Position numbers and translations under genes: made by a program. A stretch of 64,000 nucleotides of DNA from Halothiobacillus sp045689735 (lineage in GTDB: Bacteria > Pseudomonadota > Gammaproteobacteria > Halothiobacillales > Halothiobacillaceae), in contig NZ_CP142685.1 of assembly GCF_045689735.1 (NCBI RefSeq), forward strand, positions 1,054,001 to 1,118,000. Reading direction: 5' to 3'. Of the stretch, positions 16,336 through 25,543 are shown piece after piece (positions within the stretch are counted from its first letter, which is position 1; every line of letters starts with the position of its first letter). Under the pieces are notes generated by a model. The model saw only the letters and a program-made list of their open reading frames with translations. It was not told the DNA's origin and did not search any database.

Positions 16336-17487
16336 ATGCGCAACCTATTCTCTCCCCTATCCCGTCACCGTATCCCGATCCTTTTGCCCTGGGTCTTGTT
16401 GACGAGCCTTGGGTTAGGCGGCTGTGGCGGACACGGCAAGCCGGAGGGTGCAACCGCGCCCGCCTTGCCGGATACCCGGATCAGCGCCCGGGTCGAAACC
16501 ATCAGCGAGCAGTCTTTGCCCGTTCAGGCGCGGTTCCCCGGCTCCGTCATCACTTCGGATCAGGTTTCGATCAGCTCGCGCGTCATGGGCTATGTTCGCA
16601 GTGTGGATGTGCACGAGGGGCAAACCGTCAAGGCCGGACAAACCCTGCTGACTATCGATGCCACGGATGTCACCAGCGCGATCAGTCAAGCTCGAGCCGA
16701 GCTCGGCAAGGCGGCGGCGGGACTATCGGATGCCAAGGCCAATTTCGAGCGCTATGCGTCGCTGTACAAAGAAAATGCGGTGCCCAAGCAAGTGTTCGAC
16801 CAAATACAAACCGCGTACAAGGTGGCACAAGGCAATTACGCCGCGGCTCAGGCTGGCGTCAAACAAGCAGAAGCACAACTGACTTATGTGAAGTTGACGG
16901 CACCCTTTGAAGGCACCGTGACCAGCCGGATGGTTGATCCAGGGCAAATGGCCTATCCCAGCAGCCCCTTGCTGACCTTGCAGGGCGGTGGGCAAAAACA
17001 GGTCGAAGTGCAGGTAAACAGCCAGGCATTTGCCACGCTGAAACTGGGTGAATTGCTTACCGTGAGTTACACAGATTTCACCGGAAACCAACACCGCTTT
17101 CAGGGTGAGATCGAACGCATGGTGGATGCGACCGATCCCATCACCCACACCCATACCGTCAAGATCGGTGTGCCCTCGAGCGTTGATGTCCGCAGCGGCA
17201 ACTATGTGGTCGTCACGGTCAACATTGCTCAACAGCCCGGTTTGGTCATTCCGCCTGCCGCAATCTTCGATCGGGGCGGTGTTCGGGGCGTATTCGTTCT
17301 CGGCAAGGATGGCCGTGCCTGGTTCCGCATGGTGCGACTTGGTGCCGAGGTGGGCAAGGGCATCGAAGTTCTAGCCGGCTTGAATGCGGGCGAAACTGTG
17401 GTTTATGACGTGGCAACCCACCTTGAAAACGGCAGTCTGATCGAACAATCCGTGAATTCCCCCAAGCAAGCGGCCGATAAATCATGA
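16336..17487 (+). CDS. RND efflux periplasmic adaptor, lipoprotein
   Basis: 383 residues. The signal peptide ends in the lipobox LGGC with the lipidated cysteine at 30, so the protein is predicted to be membrane-anchored. The biotinyl-lipoyl-like half motifs GYVRSVDVHEGQTVKAGQTL and VTSRMVDPGQMAYPSS flank a helical hairpin (about 120-190). A beta-barrel domain with YTDFTGNQHRFQGEIERM follows. It belongs to the HlyD/AcrA membrane fusion family and joins the pump to the outer-membrane channel. It lies 43 bases after the channel gene and overlaps the pump gene by four bases (ATGA). Confidence 0.93.
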   Translation: MRNLFSPLSRHRIPILLPWVLLTSLGLGGCGGHGKPEGATAPALPDTRISARVETISEQSLPVQARFPGSVITSDQVSISSRVMGYVRSVDVHEGQTVKAGQTLLTIDATDVTSAISQARAELGKAAAGLSDAKANFERYASLYKENAVPKQVFDQIQTAYKVAQGNYAAAQAGVKQAEAQLTYVKLTAPFEGTVTSRMVDPGQMAYPSSPLLTLQGGGQKQVEVQVNSQAFATLKLGELLTVSYTDFTGNQHRFQGEIERMVDATDPITHTHTVKIGVPSSVDVRSGNYVVVTVNIAQQPGLVIPPAAIFDRGGVRGVFVLGKDGRAWFRMVRLGAEVGKGIEVLAGLNAGETVVYDVATHLENGSLIEQSVNSPKQAADKS

Positions 17488-20400
17488 ATACGGCGTCGCC
17501 CAACCCCGCCGGAGCCTCTCCGGTCAATATTGCTGGCAAACTCGCGCGGATTTTCCTGCATTCCAAGATTACCGCGCTGATCATGATCGCTTTGACCTTG
17601 TTTGGGGTCATGGCCTTTTTGATCACACCGCGTCTGTATAACCCGGAAATCGTGGTGCCTGGCGCACAGATTCTGGTGCAGCGCGCCGGGAATAGCGCGG
17701 AGCAGATTCACGAACAGGTCGTCCGCCCGCTGGAAGCGATCATGGCCAGCATCAAGGGCGTAGATCACACCTACGGTTACTCGGTCAATGACATGGGCAT
17801 CGTGACCGTGGCCTTCAAGGTGGGCAGCGATGAAGAACGCAGTCTGCTGCTGCTCTACAACCAACTCAGCCGCAACATGGATCACCTACCGCCCGGCACC
17901 AGTCAACCGCTGGTCAAAAGCATCGGGATTACCGATGTGCCGGTCATGACTATCAGCCTCAGTTCACCCTCGCTCGACGGGGTGGCCTTGCGCGAACTGG
18001 CTGAACGCATGCTCGATCAGCTTCAGACCGTACCGGATGTCGGCAACAGCAGCGTGATTGGCGGCCAGCGCGCCATCATGGCGATCGACATTGATCCGCA
18101 GAAACTCGCCAGCACGGGCATTGCGCTCGATACGATCATTCAGCAGCTCAAGGCAGCCAATGTCGTGCTGCCCGCGGGTCACCTGACGAATCAAAATCAG
18201 GAAACCAGCCTGCGGGTCAACGCTGCCTTCTCCAGCGTACAGGATCTCGGCGAAATCATTATCGGCAGCCATCAGGGGCGGCCGGTCTTTCTGCGGGAAG
18301 TTGCGACGATCAAACGCAGCGCAGAACGCAACGAACAATATTCCCGATTCGGTTTTGGCGCCGGCAATCATCTAGGAAAAACGCCGGGGCTAGACCAAAC
18401 AGCAGTCGCCATTGCGATTGGCAAGCGCGCGGGCGCCAACGCCGTGACGGTCACCCAGCGCGTGCTGGAGAAATTGCATGTCATCGAACAAACCATGGTG
18501 CCGCACGATGTCTCGGTGGTGGTGACCCGGGACTATGGCAAACGCGCCGATGATGCCGTGAATCTGCTGATGGAGCATCTGGTGATCGCCGTGCTCGTCG
18601 TGCTGATCATTCTGTTTTTCTTTCTCGGCTGGCGCGAAGCGCTGATTGTGACCCTCACCGTCCCACTCACCCTGTTCGTGGTGCTGGGTGTGGGCTGGGT
18701 CATCGGACAAACCATCAACCGAATTTCGCTGTTCGCACTCATTCTTTCGCTCGGCCTGTTGGTCGATGCCGCGATCGTGGTGATCGAAAACATTCACCGC
18801 CACATTCACGAGGCGAAAGAGGCGTCATTTGGCGAATTGCTGGTGCGTGCGACCAATGAAATCGGCAACCCCACCAACATCGCCACCATCGCGGTCATTT
18901 TTGCCTTCATCCCCATGGCGTTTGTCACCGGCATGATGGGGCCGTTCATGCTCCCCATTCCCATCAATGTGCCGATTGCGATGATCGCCTCCTTGCTGCT
19001 GGCTTATATCGTCGTCCCCTGGGCGGCGTACCTCTGGCTGCGGGGCAAGGCAAAAAAACAGATGGCGATTGCCGCCGAACATGCCCATGAACCCCACAAA
19101 CCAGATTTTCTGCAGACGGCTTATACCCGGGTGATCACGCCGCTGCTTGGTAGCCGGTGGCTTTCCTTGGGATTCTTGTTGTTCGTCCTCGCCTTGATGA
19201 TTGCGTCCATGATCATGCCGGCGTGGCAGTTTATTCGCCCGGCGGGGATGAACGGCCCACTCAGCCCCGGCGGCGTGAGCCTGAAAATGCTGCCGGAAGG
19301 CAATGTCAGCACCTTCGTGCTGGAAGTGAGCGCTCCGGCCGGAACCGCGCTGGACGCCACCGGGCGGATCGTTGATGAAGTGACCCGAGTGCTCGCGCAG
19401 AGTCCGTATGTCACCAATTACCAGAGCTTCGTCGGTCGAACCGGCCCGCTGACCTTCGCCGGCATGGTGCGGGGCGACATGATGCGCGAAGGCAGCAATG
19501 TCGCGCAGATTCGCGTCAATCTCGTTCCTCTGCATGAGCGCCCCGATACCGAAGTCGTTGCCGAAAAAATTTGGCAGCAACTCGAACCGGTGCGTCAATC
19601 GGCCGCGCCGATCTTGGTCAAGCTGTATTTGACCCCGCCGGGACCGCCCGTGCGGGCGCAAATCTTGGCGAGAATTCACGGCCCCGATTATGCCGAGCTT
19701 CGACGCATTGCCGAACAGGTGAAAACCCGGTTTGGCGAGGTGTACGGCATGATCAATGTCGATGACAGCATCACCGCGACCGCGCCGGAGTACCTGATTG
19801 AAGTCGATCGGCAAAAGGCGATGCTATCCGGCGTCGCGCCGGCGCAGATTGCCGAACTGATCCATACCTATGTGCAAGGCACCGTGATTGGCTCGCTGCA
19901 TGAGTCCACCTCAGCCGAGCCCGTGAATATCGTGTTGCGCCTGCCCCAAGCCGATCGCTCCTCGATCCAGCAAATCCGTGATCTGACCATCACGGGCACG
20001 GCAGGCAAACAGGTGCCGGTGGGTAGTCTGATCAATATCGTGAAGTCCAGTGTCGCGAAACCGATTCTCGACCAGGATCAGCATCCCGTGGTGTATGTTC
20101 AGGGCGACCTGCTGGGGAGCTCACCGGTCTATGCCACGCTCACGCTCAACCAATGGCTAGATGATATGAAACTGGCGGGACATGTCACCCTGACCACCGC
20201 CAACTTGGGGTTTGTCGATCAATCCCCGGATGATCTCAGCCGCTACCAGCTGCTCTGGGGCGGCGACATGCGGCTCACCCTCGATGTTTTCCGGGATTTG
20301 GGGGCGGCGTTCATCGTAGCGTTGGTGTTTATTTATCTTTTGCTGGTTGCCTACTACCAATCATTCATGTTGCCGGTCATCGTCATGGGCGCCATTCCGC

Positions 20401-20795
20401 TGACTCTAGTCGGTATCTTTCCTGGGCACTGGCTGTTCAACATGCCATTCAATGCCACCTCGATGATTGGCTTCATTGCACTGGCTGGCGTGGTCGTGCG
20501 TAACTCTTTGTTGCTCATCGATTTTATCTTGGAGTACCGCAAAGAAGGGTTCGACCTGAAAGAATCCGTCATCACGGCGGGCGCGGTGCGTTTCCGTCCA
20601 ATCTTGCTCACGGCCTTAGCGATTATTTTCGGCTCCGCCGTGATGGTGAGTGACCCGGTATTTGGCGGATTGGCGGTATCCCTGATCTTTGGCACGCTGG
20701 CTTCCACTCTGCTCACCCTGATTGTCATTCCCATCATGTATTACTTCTGGCAAGTCGATTCGATCAACCGCGCGATGCGCAAAACGCGTGCCTGA
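17484..20795 (+). CDS. RND efflux transporter permease subunit
   Basis: 1103 residues with the AcrB-type plan: one membrane helix at about 27-48, a large periplasmic loop, helices from about 360 to 520, a second periplasmic loop and a C-terminal helix bundle from about 950. The helix-4 motif reads GLLVDAAIVVIENIHRH, so only D428 of the usual acidic pair is kept and A429 replaces the second. The helix-10 lysine is R1006 (VVVRNSLLLIDF). The segment after the first helix reads PRLYNPEIVVP instead of the usual EDP-type signature. Substrate unknown; neither heavy-metal nor drug specificity can be claimed. Confidence 0.93.
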   Translation: MNTASPNPAGASPVNIAGKLARIFLHSKITALIMIALTLFGVMAFLITPRLYNPEIVVPGAQILVQRAGNSAEQIHEQVVRPLEAIMASIKGVDHTYGYSVNDMGIVTVAFKVGSDEERSLLLLYNQLSRNMDHLPPGTSQPLVKSIGITDVPVMTISLSSPSLDGVALRELAERMLDQLQTVPDVGNSSVIGGQRAIMAIDIDPQKLASTGIALDTIIQQLKAANVVLPAGHLTNQNQETSLRVNAAFSSVQDLGEIIIGSHQGRPVFLREVATIKRSAERNEQYSRFGFGAGNHLGKTPGLDQTAVAIAIGKRAGANAVTVTQRVLEKLHVIEQTMVPHDVSVVVTRDYGKRADDAVNLLMEHLVIAVLVVLIILFFFLGWREALIVTLTVPLTLFVVLGVGWVIGQTINRISLFALILSLGLLVDAAIVVIENIHRHIHEAKEASFGELLVRATNEIGNPTNIATIAVIFAFIPMAFVTGMMGPFMLPIPINVPIAMIASLLLAYIVVPWAAYLWLRGKAKKQMAIAAEHAHEPHKPDFLQTAYTRVITPLLGSRWLSLGFLLFVLALMIASMIMPAWQFIRPAGMNGPLSPGGVSLKMLPEGNVSTFVLEVSAPAGTALDATGRIVDEVTRVLAQSPYVTNYQSFVGRTGPLTFAGMVRGDMMREGSNVAQIRVNLVPLHERPDTEVVAEKIWQQLEPVRQSAAPILVKLYLTPPGPPVRAQILARIHGPDYAELRRIAEQVKTRFGEVYGMINVDDSITATAPEYLIEVDRQKAMLSGVAPAQIAELIHTYVQGTVIGSLHESTSAEPVNIVLRLPQADRSSIQQIRDLTITGTAGKQVPVGSLINIVKSSVAKPILDQDQHPVVYVQGDLLGSSPVYATLTLNQWLDDMKLAGHVTLTTANLGFVDQSPDDLSRYQLLWGGDMRLTLDVFRDLGAAFIVALVFIYLLLVAYYQSFMLPVIVMGAIPLTLVGIFPGHWLFNMPFNATSMIGFIALAGVVVRNSLLLIDFILEYRKEGFDLKESVITAGAVRFRPILLTALAIIFGSAVMVSDPVFGGLAVSLIFGTLASTLLTLIVIPIMYYFWQVDSINRAMRKTRA

Positions 20796-20808
20796 ATTTC
20801 GTTCCCGT

Positions 20809-20827
20809 GCCAGCAGTTTTTGCTGGC
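20809..20827 (+). terminator. hairpin after the efflux operon
   Basis: Perfect 7-bp inverted repeat GCCAGCA / TGCTGGC with a 5-base loop, 14 bases after the pump stop codon. No U run follows, so its termination role is uncertain. Confidence 0.35.
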
Positions 20828-20925
20828 CATCCGCGCAATCGTTCCATGAACCGGCTAAACTGCTTGGCGTTTTTTGCCATGGCCTCAGGGGCTTGGTGCA
20901 AACAGAAATTTAGTGGAATTGCAGC

Positions 20926-22695
20926 ATGACGCGTTTACTTGCGCTGGGTCTATCGGTTTCGTTGGCATTAACTGGATGCGCGGGCGTACAACCCACCGTG
21001 GAGGCGCCCGCGCCCGCTGCCTCGGCGGATGCGCACACAGCGGCCATCGAAAAGGCGATGGCCGAGCGGCGCGCCGCCATCGAAAAAAATCCGATTTATC
21101 TGATCATGGCCGGTGAGCTGGCGGGGCAGGCCAACCAGCCGAAAGAAGCCGCCAGTTTCTATGCCGCTGCAGCCCAGGAAACCGATCAGACCAGCATTTT
21201 GGCGCGTGCCACGCAGATTGCCTTGTTTGCCAAGGATTATCCTTTGGCGCAATCCTCTGCAGCGCGCTGGCTCGCGCAGGCACCTCACTCGGCTCAGGCT
21301 GCAGCCAGCCTGACCGTCAGCGCGCTGCAACAAGGTGACGAAAAAACCGCAGATCAAGCGCTGACACAGTGGCTTGCCCAGCCGGATGTCGATGGACTCG
21401 AGGTCTTCAATGAACTGGGCGGCTATTTGGAAAAGAATGTCGATCCAACCCGCGCCATCCAATTCACCGATCATCTCGCCGCCCGGTATCCCAATCGCTA
21501 TAACGCGCAACTGGTCGTAGCCAAGCTCAATCTGAAATTCAAGCGATGGGAATCGGCCATTCATGCCGCGCGCCGGGCGATCGAAATTTCTCCCAAGCAG
21601 CAAAATGCCTACGATGTTCTGATCGTTGCACTCAGCCAGAATGCCGACAACAGCGGCATGATCCAGGCACTCAAACAGGCGCATGCGCGTTTTCCCCAGG
21701 AACCCCGCTATCTCGGCAGCCTGATTGATGCCTATATTCAGCAGGGCGAATCCTTGAATGCCGCGAAGCTAATCGAAACCGCGTTGAAACGCCCGGATAA
21801 GAACCCGGATTATTGGCGGACATTGGCGCTTCAATCGCTCCAAGCCGACCGACCGGTGTTGGCGAAGCAAGCGCTCGAAAAGCTCGGACGGCTGCCAGGA
21901 CAGTCGGATTTAGCCAGTTTGCTGCTCGGCCGGGTCGAGGCACAAAACGGACAATTCCGGCAGGCCGTCAAGAATTTCAACCGGATTCCACCGACCAGCC
22001 CGCATTATGCCGAGGCGCGGGTCTTGCTGGCCGCCGCCTATGCACAAACGGGCGATGTGACCGGTGCCCTGGAAAGTCTGGATATTGCCATTGATGCCCC
22101 AGTCGATGTAGCCGACCGGCAGCGGCTCATCCTCGCCAAAGCGGGATTGCAGCAATCGCAGGGATTGAATGAAGAAGCATTGCAAACGCTCAATCAAGCG
22201 GTCGCGCGTTGGCCAGAGTCCTCGGATTTGCAACTCCAGCGCGCCCTGCTGTTATTTAAGTTCAATCGCAACGCGGAAGGCCGCGCGACTCTGCGCGAAA
22301 TCCTCAGGCAAGAGCCGAACAATGCCCAGGCGCTCAATGCCTTGGGCTATACCCTGGCGGACGAAAACCGCGATCTGGACGAAGCTCGGCAATTGATCGA
22401 ACGCGCCGTCAAACAAGACCCCGACAACGCGGCCTATCTGGATAGTCTCGGCTGGGTGCAATACCGCCAAGGCCAGCTTGCCGAGGCCGAAAAAACCTTG
22501 CAGCGGGCTTTTAACCTAGTGCCCGACGCAGAGGTTGGGGCGCATTGGGGGACGGTACTCTGGCACCTGAACCGGCGGGCAGAGGCCGAAGCCATTTGGA
22601 AGCGCGCACTGGAGATTGATCGACATCAATCGGCTTTGCGTCAGGCCATTGAAAAATATGCCCCGCAACTCTTGCAACCCGATGCGGAGCAATGA
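20926..22695 (+). CDS. TPR-repeat lipoprotein
   Basis: 589 residues. The signal peptide ends in the lipobox LTGC with cysteine 18. The rest is alpha-helical with many TPR-like repeats; the clearest are near the C-terminus (NNAQALNALGYTLADENRDL, then AYLDSLGWVQYRQGQLAEAE). Such proteins are common just before lolB in beta- and gammaproteobacteria and are presumed scaffolds in the cell envelope; no specific partner is known to me. Its stop overlaps the lolB start (ATGA), suggesting coupling. Confidence 0.88.
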   Translation: MTRLLALGLSVSLALTGCAGVQPTVEAPAPAASADAHTAAIEKAMAERRAAIEKNPIYLIMAGELAGQANQPKEAASFYAAAAQETDQTSILARATQIALFAKDYPLAQSSAARWLAQAPHSAQAAASLTVSALQQGDEKTADQALTQWLAQPDVDGLEVFNELGGYLEKNVDPTRAIQFTDHLAARYPNRYNAQLVVAKLNLKFKRWESAIHAARRAIEISPKQQNAYDVLIVALSQNADNSGMIQALKQAHARFPQEPRYLGSLIDAYIQQGESLNAAKLIETALKRPDKNPDYWRTLALQSLQADRPVLAKQALEKLGRLPGQSDLASLLLGRVEAQNGQFRQAVKNFNRIPPTSPHYAEARVLLAAAYAQTGDVTGALESLDIAIDAPVDVADRQRLILAKAGLQQSQGLNEEALQTLNQAVARWPESSDLQLQRALLLFKFNRNAEGRATLREILRQEPNNAQALNALGYTLADENRDLDEARQLIERAVKQDPDNAAYLDSLGWVQYRQGQLAEAEKTLQRAFNLVPDAEVGAHWGTVLWHLNRRAEAEAIWKRALEIDRHQSALRQAIEKYAPQLLQPDAEQ

Positions 22696-23354
22696 GCACC
22701 CCCAATCCATGTCGTGGGTTAAAGACCGCGCTCCAGATCGCTGTTCTGGGCGCCGCATTGAGCCTCGTATTGGGCGGGTGCGCCACGCTGCCTCAGGCGG
22801 AGCAACCTGCCCCGGATCAAGCCCAAGCAGCGACAGAATTCGCGCTTCGTGCCGCCAAGGTGCGCGCCATCGTTGACTGGCAGGCGCAAGGCCGGATGGC
22901 CATTCGGACAGCCGATCGCGCCGGTAGCGTGACATTCGACTGGCAACAGCGAGGAATTGACACGCAATTGATTCTGAATGCGCCGCTGAATCAAGGCACG
23001 CTGACCCTGCGCGGCACGCCCGACCGCATGCTGATTGAAGACAGTCAGGGGCAACGCCGACTTACCCAGCAGCCCGATCGGACATTAACCCAACTCACCG
23101 GTTGGCACATCCCGGTTCAGGCACTGCCAGACTGGCTCCGCGCTCTGCCTCATGCCCGCAACGCCCAGCAAGAATTCAACGCCCAAGGCCAGCTTATTCG
23201 TTTGAAGGATGAAGGCTGGACACTGCACTACGCCGATTATCGTCCGGCCTTCCCCGGGGGCGTGCCGATGCCTCATGAAATGACTGCCGCGCAACCCGAC
23301 ATTTCCTTACGCCTGATTATCGACCAATGGCAGACACTCCCCGCTCAGCCCTGA
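22692..23354 (+). CDS. lolB: outer membrane lipoprotein insertion factor LolB
   Basis: LolB takes lipoproteins from LolA and inserts them into the outer membrane; it is itself a lipoprotein. 220 residues. The lipobox is LGGC with cysteine 30. The body matches LolB: WQAQGRMAIRTADRAGSVTFDWQQRG, then LTGWHIPVQALPDWL, the conserved loop region. It starts on an ATGA overlap with the TPR gene and overlaps ispE by 28 bases. The order lolB-ispE-prs is conserved in gammaproteobacteria. Confidence 0.92.
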   Translation: MSTPNPCRGLKTALQIAVLGAALSLVLGGCATLPQAEQPAPDQAQAATEFALRAAKVRAIVDWQAQGRMAIRTADRAGSVTFDWQQRGIDTQLILNAPLNQGTLTLRGTPDRMLIEDSQGQRRLTQQPDRTLTQLTGWHIPVQALPDWLRALPHARNAQQEFNAQGQLIRLKDEGWTLHYADYRPAFPGGVPMPHEMTAAQPDISLRLIIDQWQTLPAQP

Positions 23355-24316
23355 CCCCCTCTGCTGCGCAGCCCGAGATGGTCGTGCGCGCGCCCATCAA
23401 ACTCAATCTATTTCTGCACATTAACGGCAGAATCACGGAGGGTCGATTTCAGGGCTACCACCAGTTACAGACTTACTTTCAACGCATTGATTACGGGGAT
23501 GTGCTCCGCTTCTCCCGGCTTGATGCCGACCGCATCGTGGTGGACTGGCATCCGGGTGATGAAGCCATTACCCATCGACCAACGGCTCCGGAACAGGATT
23601 TGATCTGGCGGGCAGCCGAAGCATTACGGCGCCGAGCCTTGCAAGCAAGCATTGCCGTACCCGGCGTGCACATCCATCTGACGAAAAACGCGCCCATCGG
23701 CGGGGGTCTGGGCGGAGGATCTTCGGCCGCCGGAACCACACTCCGCGCCTTGAACGATCTCTGGCGGCTGAATTTCCCGCCGGCAGTTTTGCTCGACATC
23801 GGTCGAACCCTTGGGGCAGATGTCCCCGTGTTCGTTGCGGGGCTGAATGCCTGGGCTGAAGGAATCGGGGATCAACTCATTGCCATGCCGAGCCCGGTCG
23901 CCAGCAACTGGTTCGTCATCATCGCGCCAGCGGCACATTGTGCGACCAAGGCAGCCTTTGCCCATCCCCTTGTCAAAAAAGACACCCCTCGCCTGCCGTC
24001 CAGCGAATTAATCCACTGGAAAGCCCATACCAATGCGTTTGAAGCCTACTGCCTGACCGATCCGGTGATCGCCCAATGCTACGCTGCCCTGCAAGAAGCT
24101 ACGGGATTTGCTCGCGTGACCGGCAGCGGCGCCTGTGTTTTCTCTCCGCTGCCCAACGAAGCCGAAGCGCGTCGCGCGGCGGCCGAAATTTCCAGAAAAA
24201 TCAAAATGACAGGTCGAATCATCGTCGCGCCCGCCTTGGCCGACGATCCTTTATCTAACGCAAGCCCCAGAGAAAATTTGGTTAAAAACCCGCCCGAACA
24301 CTTGGCAAAGCGCTAA
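23327..24316 (+). CDS. ispE: 4-diphosphocytidyl-2-C-methyl-D-erythritol kinase
   Basis: Phosphorylates CDP-methylerythritol in the MEP route to isoprenoids. GHMP kinase: substrate motif APIKLNLFLHINGRI near the N-terminus, ATP loop PIGGGLGGGSSAAG at about 125-138, and C-terminal VTGSGACVFSP. It is longer than E. coli IspE because of about 17 extra residues in front and about 20 behind. The start is uncertain: the ATG at 23327 overlaps lolB, and an ATG at 23378 would give a more typical N-terminus; neither has a good Shine-Dalgarno sequence. The tRNA-Gln promoter overlaps its last codons. Confidence 0.94.
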   Translation: MADTPRSALTPSAAQPEMVVRAPIKLNLFLHINGRITEGRFQGYHQLQTYFQRIDYGDVLRFSRLDADRIVVDWHPGDEAITHRPTAPEQDLIWRAAEALRRRALQASIAVPGVHIHLTKNAPIGGGLGGGSSAAGTTLRALNDLWRLNFPPAVLLDIGRTLGADVPVFVAGLNAWAEGIGDQLIAMPSPVASNWFVIIAPAAHCATKAAFAHPLVKKDTPRLPSSELIHWKAHTNAFEAYCLTDPVIAQCYAALQEATGFARVTGSGACVFSPLPNEAEARRAAAEISRKIKMTGRIIVAPALADDPLSNASPRENLVKNPPEHLAKR

Positions 24317-24330
24317 TGCTTGGTTAAGAT
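24302..24330 (+). promoter_or_regulatory. promoter of tRNA-Gln (and probably prs)
   Basis: TTGGCA (24302-24307), a 17-base spacer and TAAGAT (24325-24330). The -35 box is within the end of ispE, and the -10 is 16 bases before the mature tRNA. Confidence 0.6.
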
Positions 24331-24346
24331 GCGCACCTCTTTCGAT

Positions 24347-24423
24347 TGGGCCGTCGCCAAGTTGGTTAAGGCACTGGATTTTGATTCCAGCATACCTAGG
24401 TTCGAATCCTAGCGGCCCAGCCA
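24347..24423 (+). tRNA. tRNA-Gln (anticodon TTG)
   Basis: The acceptor arms TGGGCCG / CGGCCCA pair, the discriminator is G and CCA is encoded. The stem CTGGA/TCCAG encloses TTTTGAT, giving anticodon TTG. It lies 16 bases before prs, a placement conserved in relatives, so the two may share a transcript. Confidence 0.97.
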
Positions 24424-24439
24424 AATCCCCGGAAGAACG

Positions 24440-25396
24440 ATGACAATCCAACGCACCCTGATGGTTTTTTCCGGTAATGCCAACCGGGCACTCGCCGAGC
24501 GCGTAGTGGAAAGTCTCGATATCGAGCTCGGGCAAGCGACCGTTTCCCGCTTCAGTGATGGCGAAAGCTTCGTTGAAATTCTGGAAAATGTCCGCGGGCG
24601 CGATGTATTCGTCGTTCAACCTACCTGTGATCCCACCAATGACAACATCATGGAATTGATGGTCATGGTGGATGCTTTGCGTCGTGCCTCGGCCTATCGC
24701 ATCACCGCCGTCATCCCCTACTACGGTTACTCACGCCAAGATCGCCGCGTGCGTTCGGCTCGCGTGCCGATCAGCGCCAAAGTTGTCGCCAACATGCTGC
24801 AAAGCGTCGGTGTGGATCGCATCCTCACCGTGGATCTGCATGCGGATCAAATTCAGGGCTTCTTTGATATTCCCGTGGATAATGTCTACGCCTCCCCGAT
24901 TTTGTTGGGGGATATCTGGCGTCAAAAATACAGCGACCTGATCGTCGTTTCACCGGATGTCGGCGGCGTGGTTCGGGCGCGAGCCGTTGCCAAGCGGCTG
25001 GATGATTCCGACCTTGCCATTATCGACAAACGCCGCCCTCGCCCCAATGTGTCGCAGGTCATGCATATCATCGGTGAAGTGCGCGACAAAACCTGCGTGA
25101 TCGTGGATGACATGGTCGATACCGCCGGCACGCTGTGCAAAGCCGCTGGTGCGCTCAAACTTCATGGTGCCAAGAAAGTGGTGGCGTATGCCACGCATGC
25201 CATTCTCTCCGGCAAGGCCATCGAAAACATCCTGCAATCGGATCTGGATGAATTGGTGGTGACCGATAGCATCCCGCTCAAGGCGGATGCCATGGCCTGC
25301 AGCAAGATTCGGGTTTTATCCGTTGCCGGCATGCTGGCCGAAACCATTCGGCGCATCCATACGGATGAATCGGTGAGCTCGTTGTATAACGATTAA
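24440..25396 (+). CDS. prs: ribose-phosphate pyrophosphokinase
   Basis: Makes PRPP from ribose 5-phosphate and ATP, feeding purine, pyrimidine, tryptophan, histidine and NAD synthesis. 318 residues, usual length. Motifs: FSDGESFVEILENVRGRDVF, YYGYSRQDRRVRSARVPISA (ATP flap) and the PRPP loop VIVDDMVDTAGTLCKA. GGAAG precedes the ATG by six bases. Its products are used by PurF and indirectly by TrpF/TrpA/TrpB encoded nearby. Confidence 0.98.
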   Translation: MTIQRTLMVFSGNANRALAERVVESLDIELGQATVSRFSDGESFVEILENVRGRDVFVVQPTCDPTNDNIMELMVMVDALRRASAYRITAVIPYYGYSRQDRRVRSARVPISAKVVANMLQSVGVDRILTVDLHADQIQGFFDIPVDNVYASPILLGDIWRQKYSDLIVVSPDVGGVVRARAVAKRLDDSDLAIIDKRRPRPNVSQVMHIIGEVRDKTCVIVDDMVDTAGTLCKAAGALKLHGAKKVVAYATHAILSGKAIENILQSDLDELVVTDSIPLKADAMACSKIRVLSVAGMLAETIRRIHTDESVSSLYND

Positions 25397-25412
25397 CGCC
25401 CGCCGCCTGTTC

Positions 25413-25441
25413 TTGGCATAACTCAAAATTTTCGTTACAAT
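25413..25441 (+). promoter_or_regulatory. promoter of rplY
   Basis: TTGGCA (25413-25418), a 17-base spacer and TACAAT (25436-25441), giving a leader of about 95 bases before the rplY start. GGTGCCA occurs twice in the leader; no regulatory fold is evident. Confidence 0.6.
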
Positions 25442-25543
25442 TTCGCGCCCTCTTTTTAGGGTGCCAGCGGCTTGGTCGCGAGCCATGGCCACGCGCGCTG
25501 CGGTGACATTCCGTGGTGCCATTTTCTTATTTTGGAGCAAATC

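Noticed and set aside
18825..19814. Minus-strand 329-codon frame inside the RND pump gene
   Set aside because: Antisense shadow: His/Arg/Gly-rich, no start signal, no family, and the pump gene is intact.
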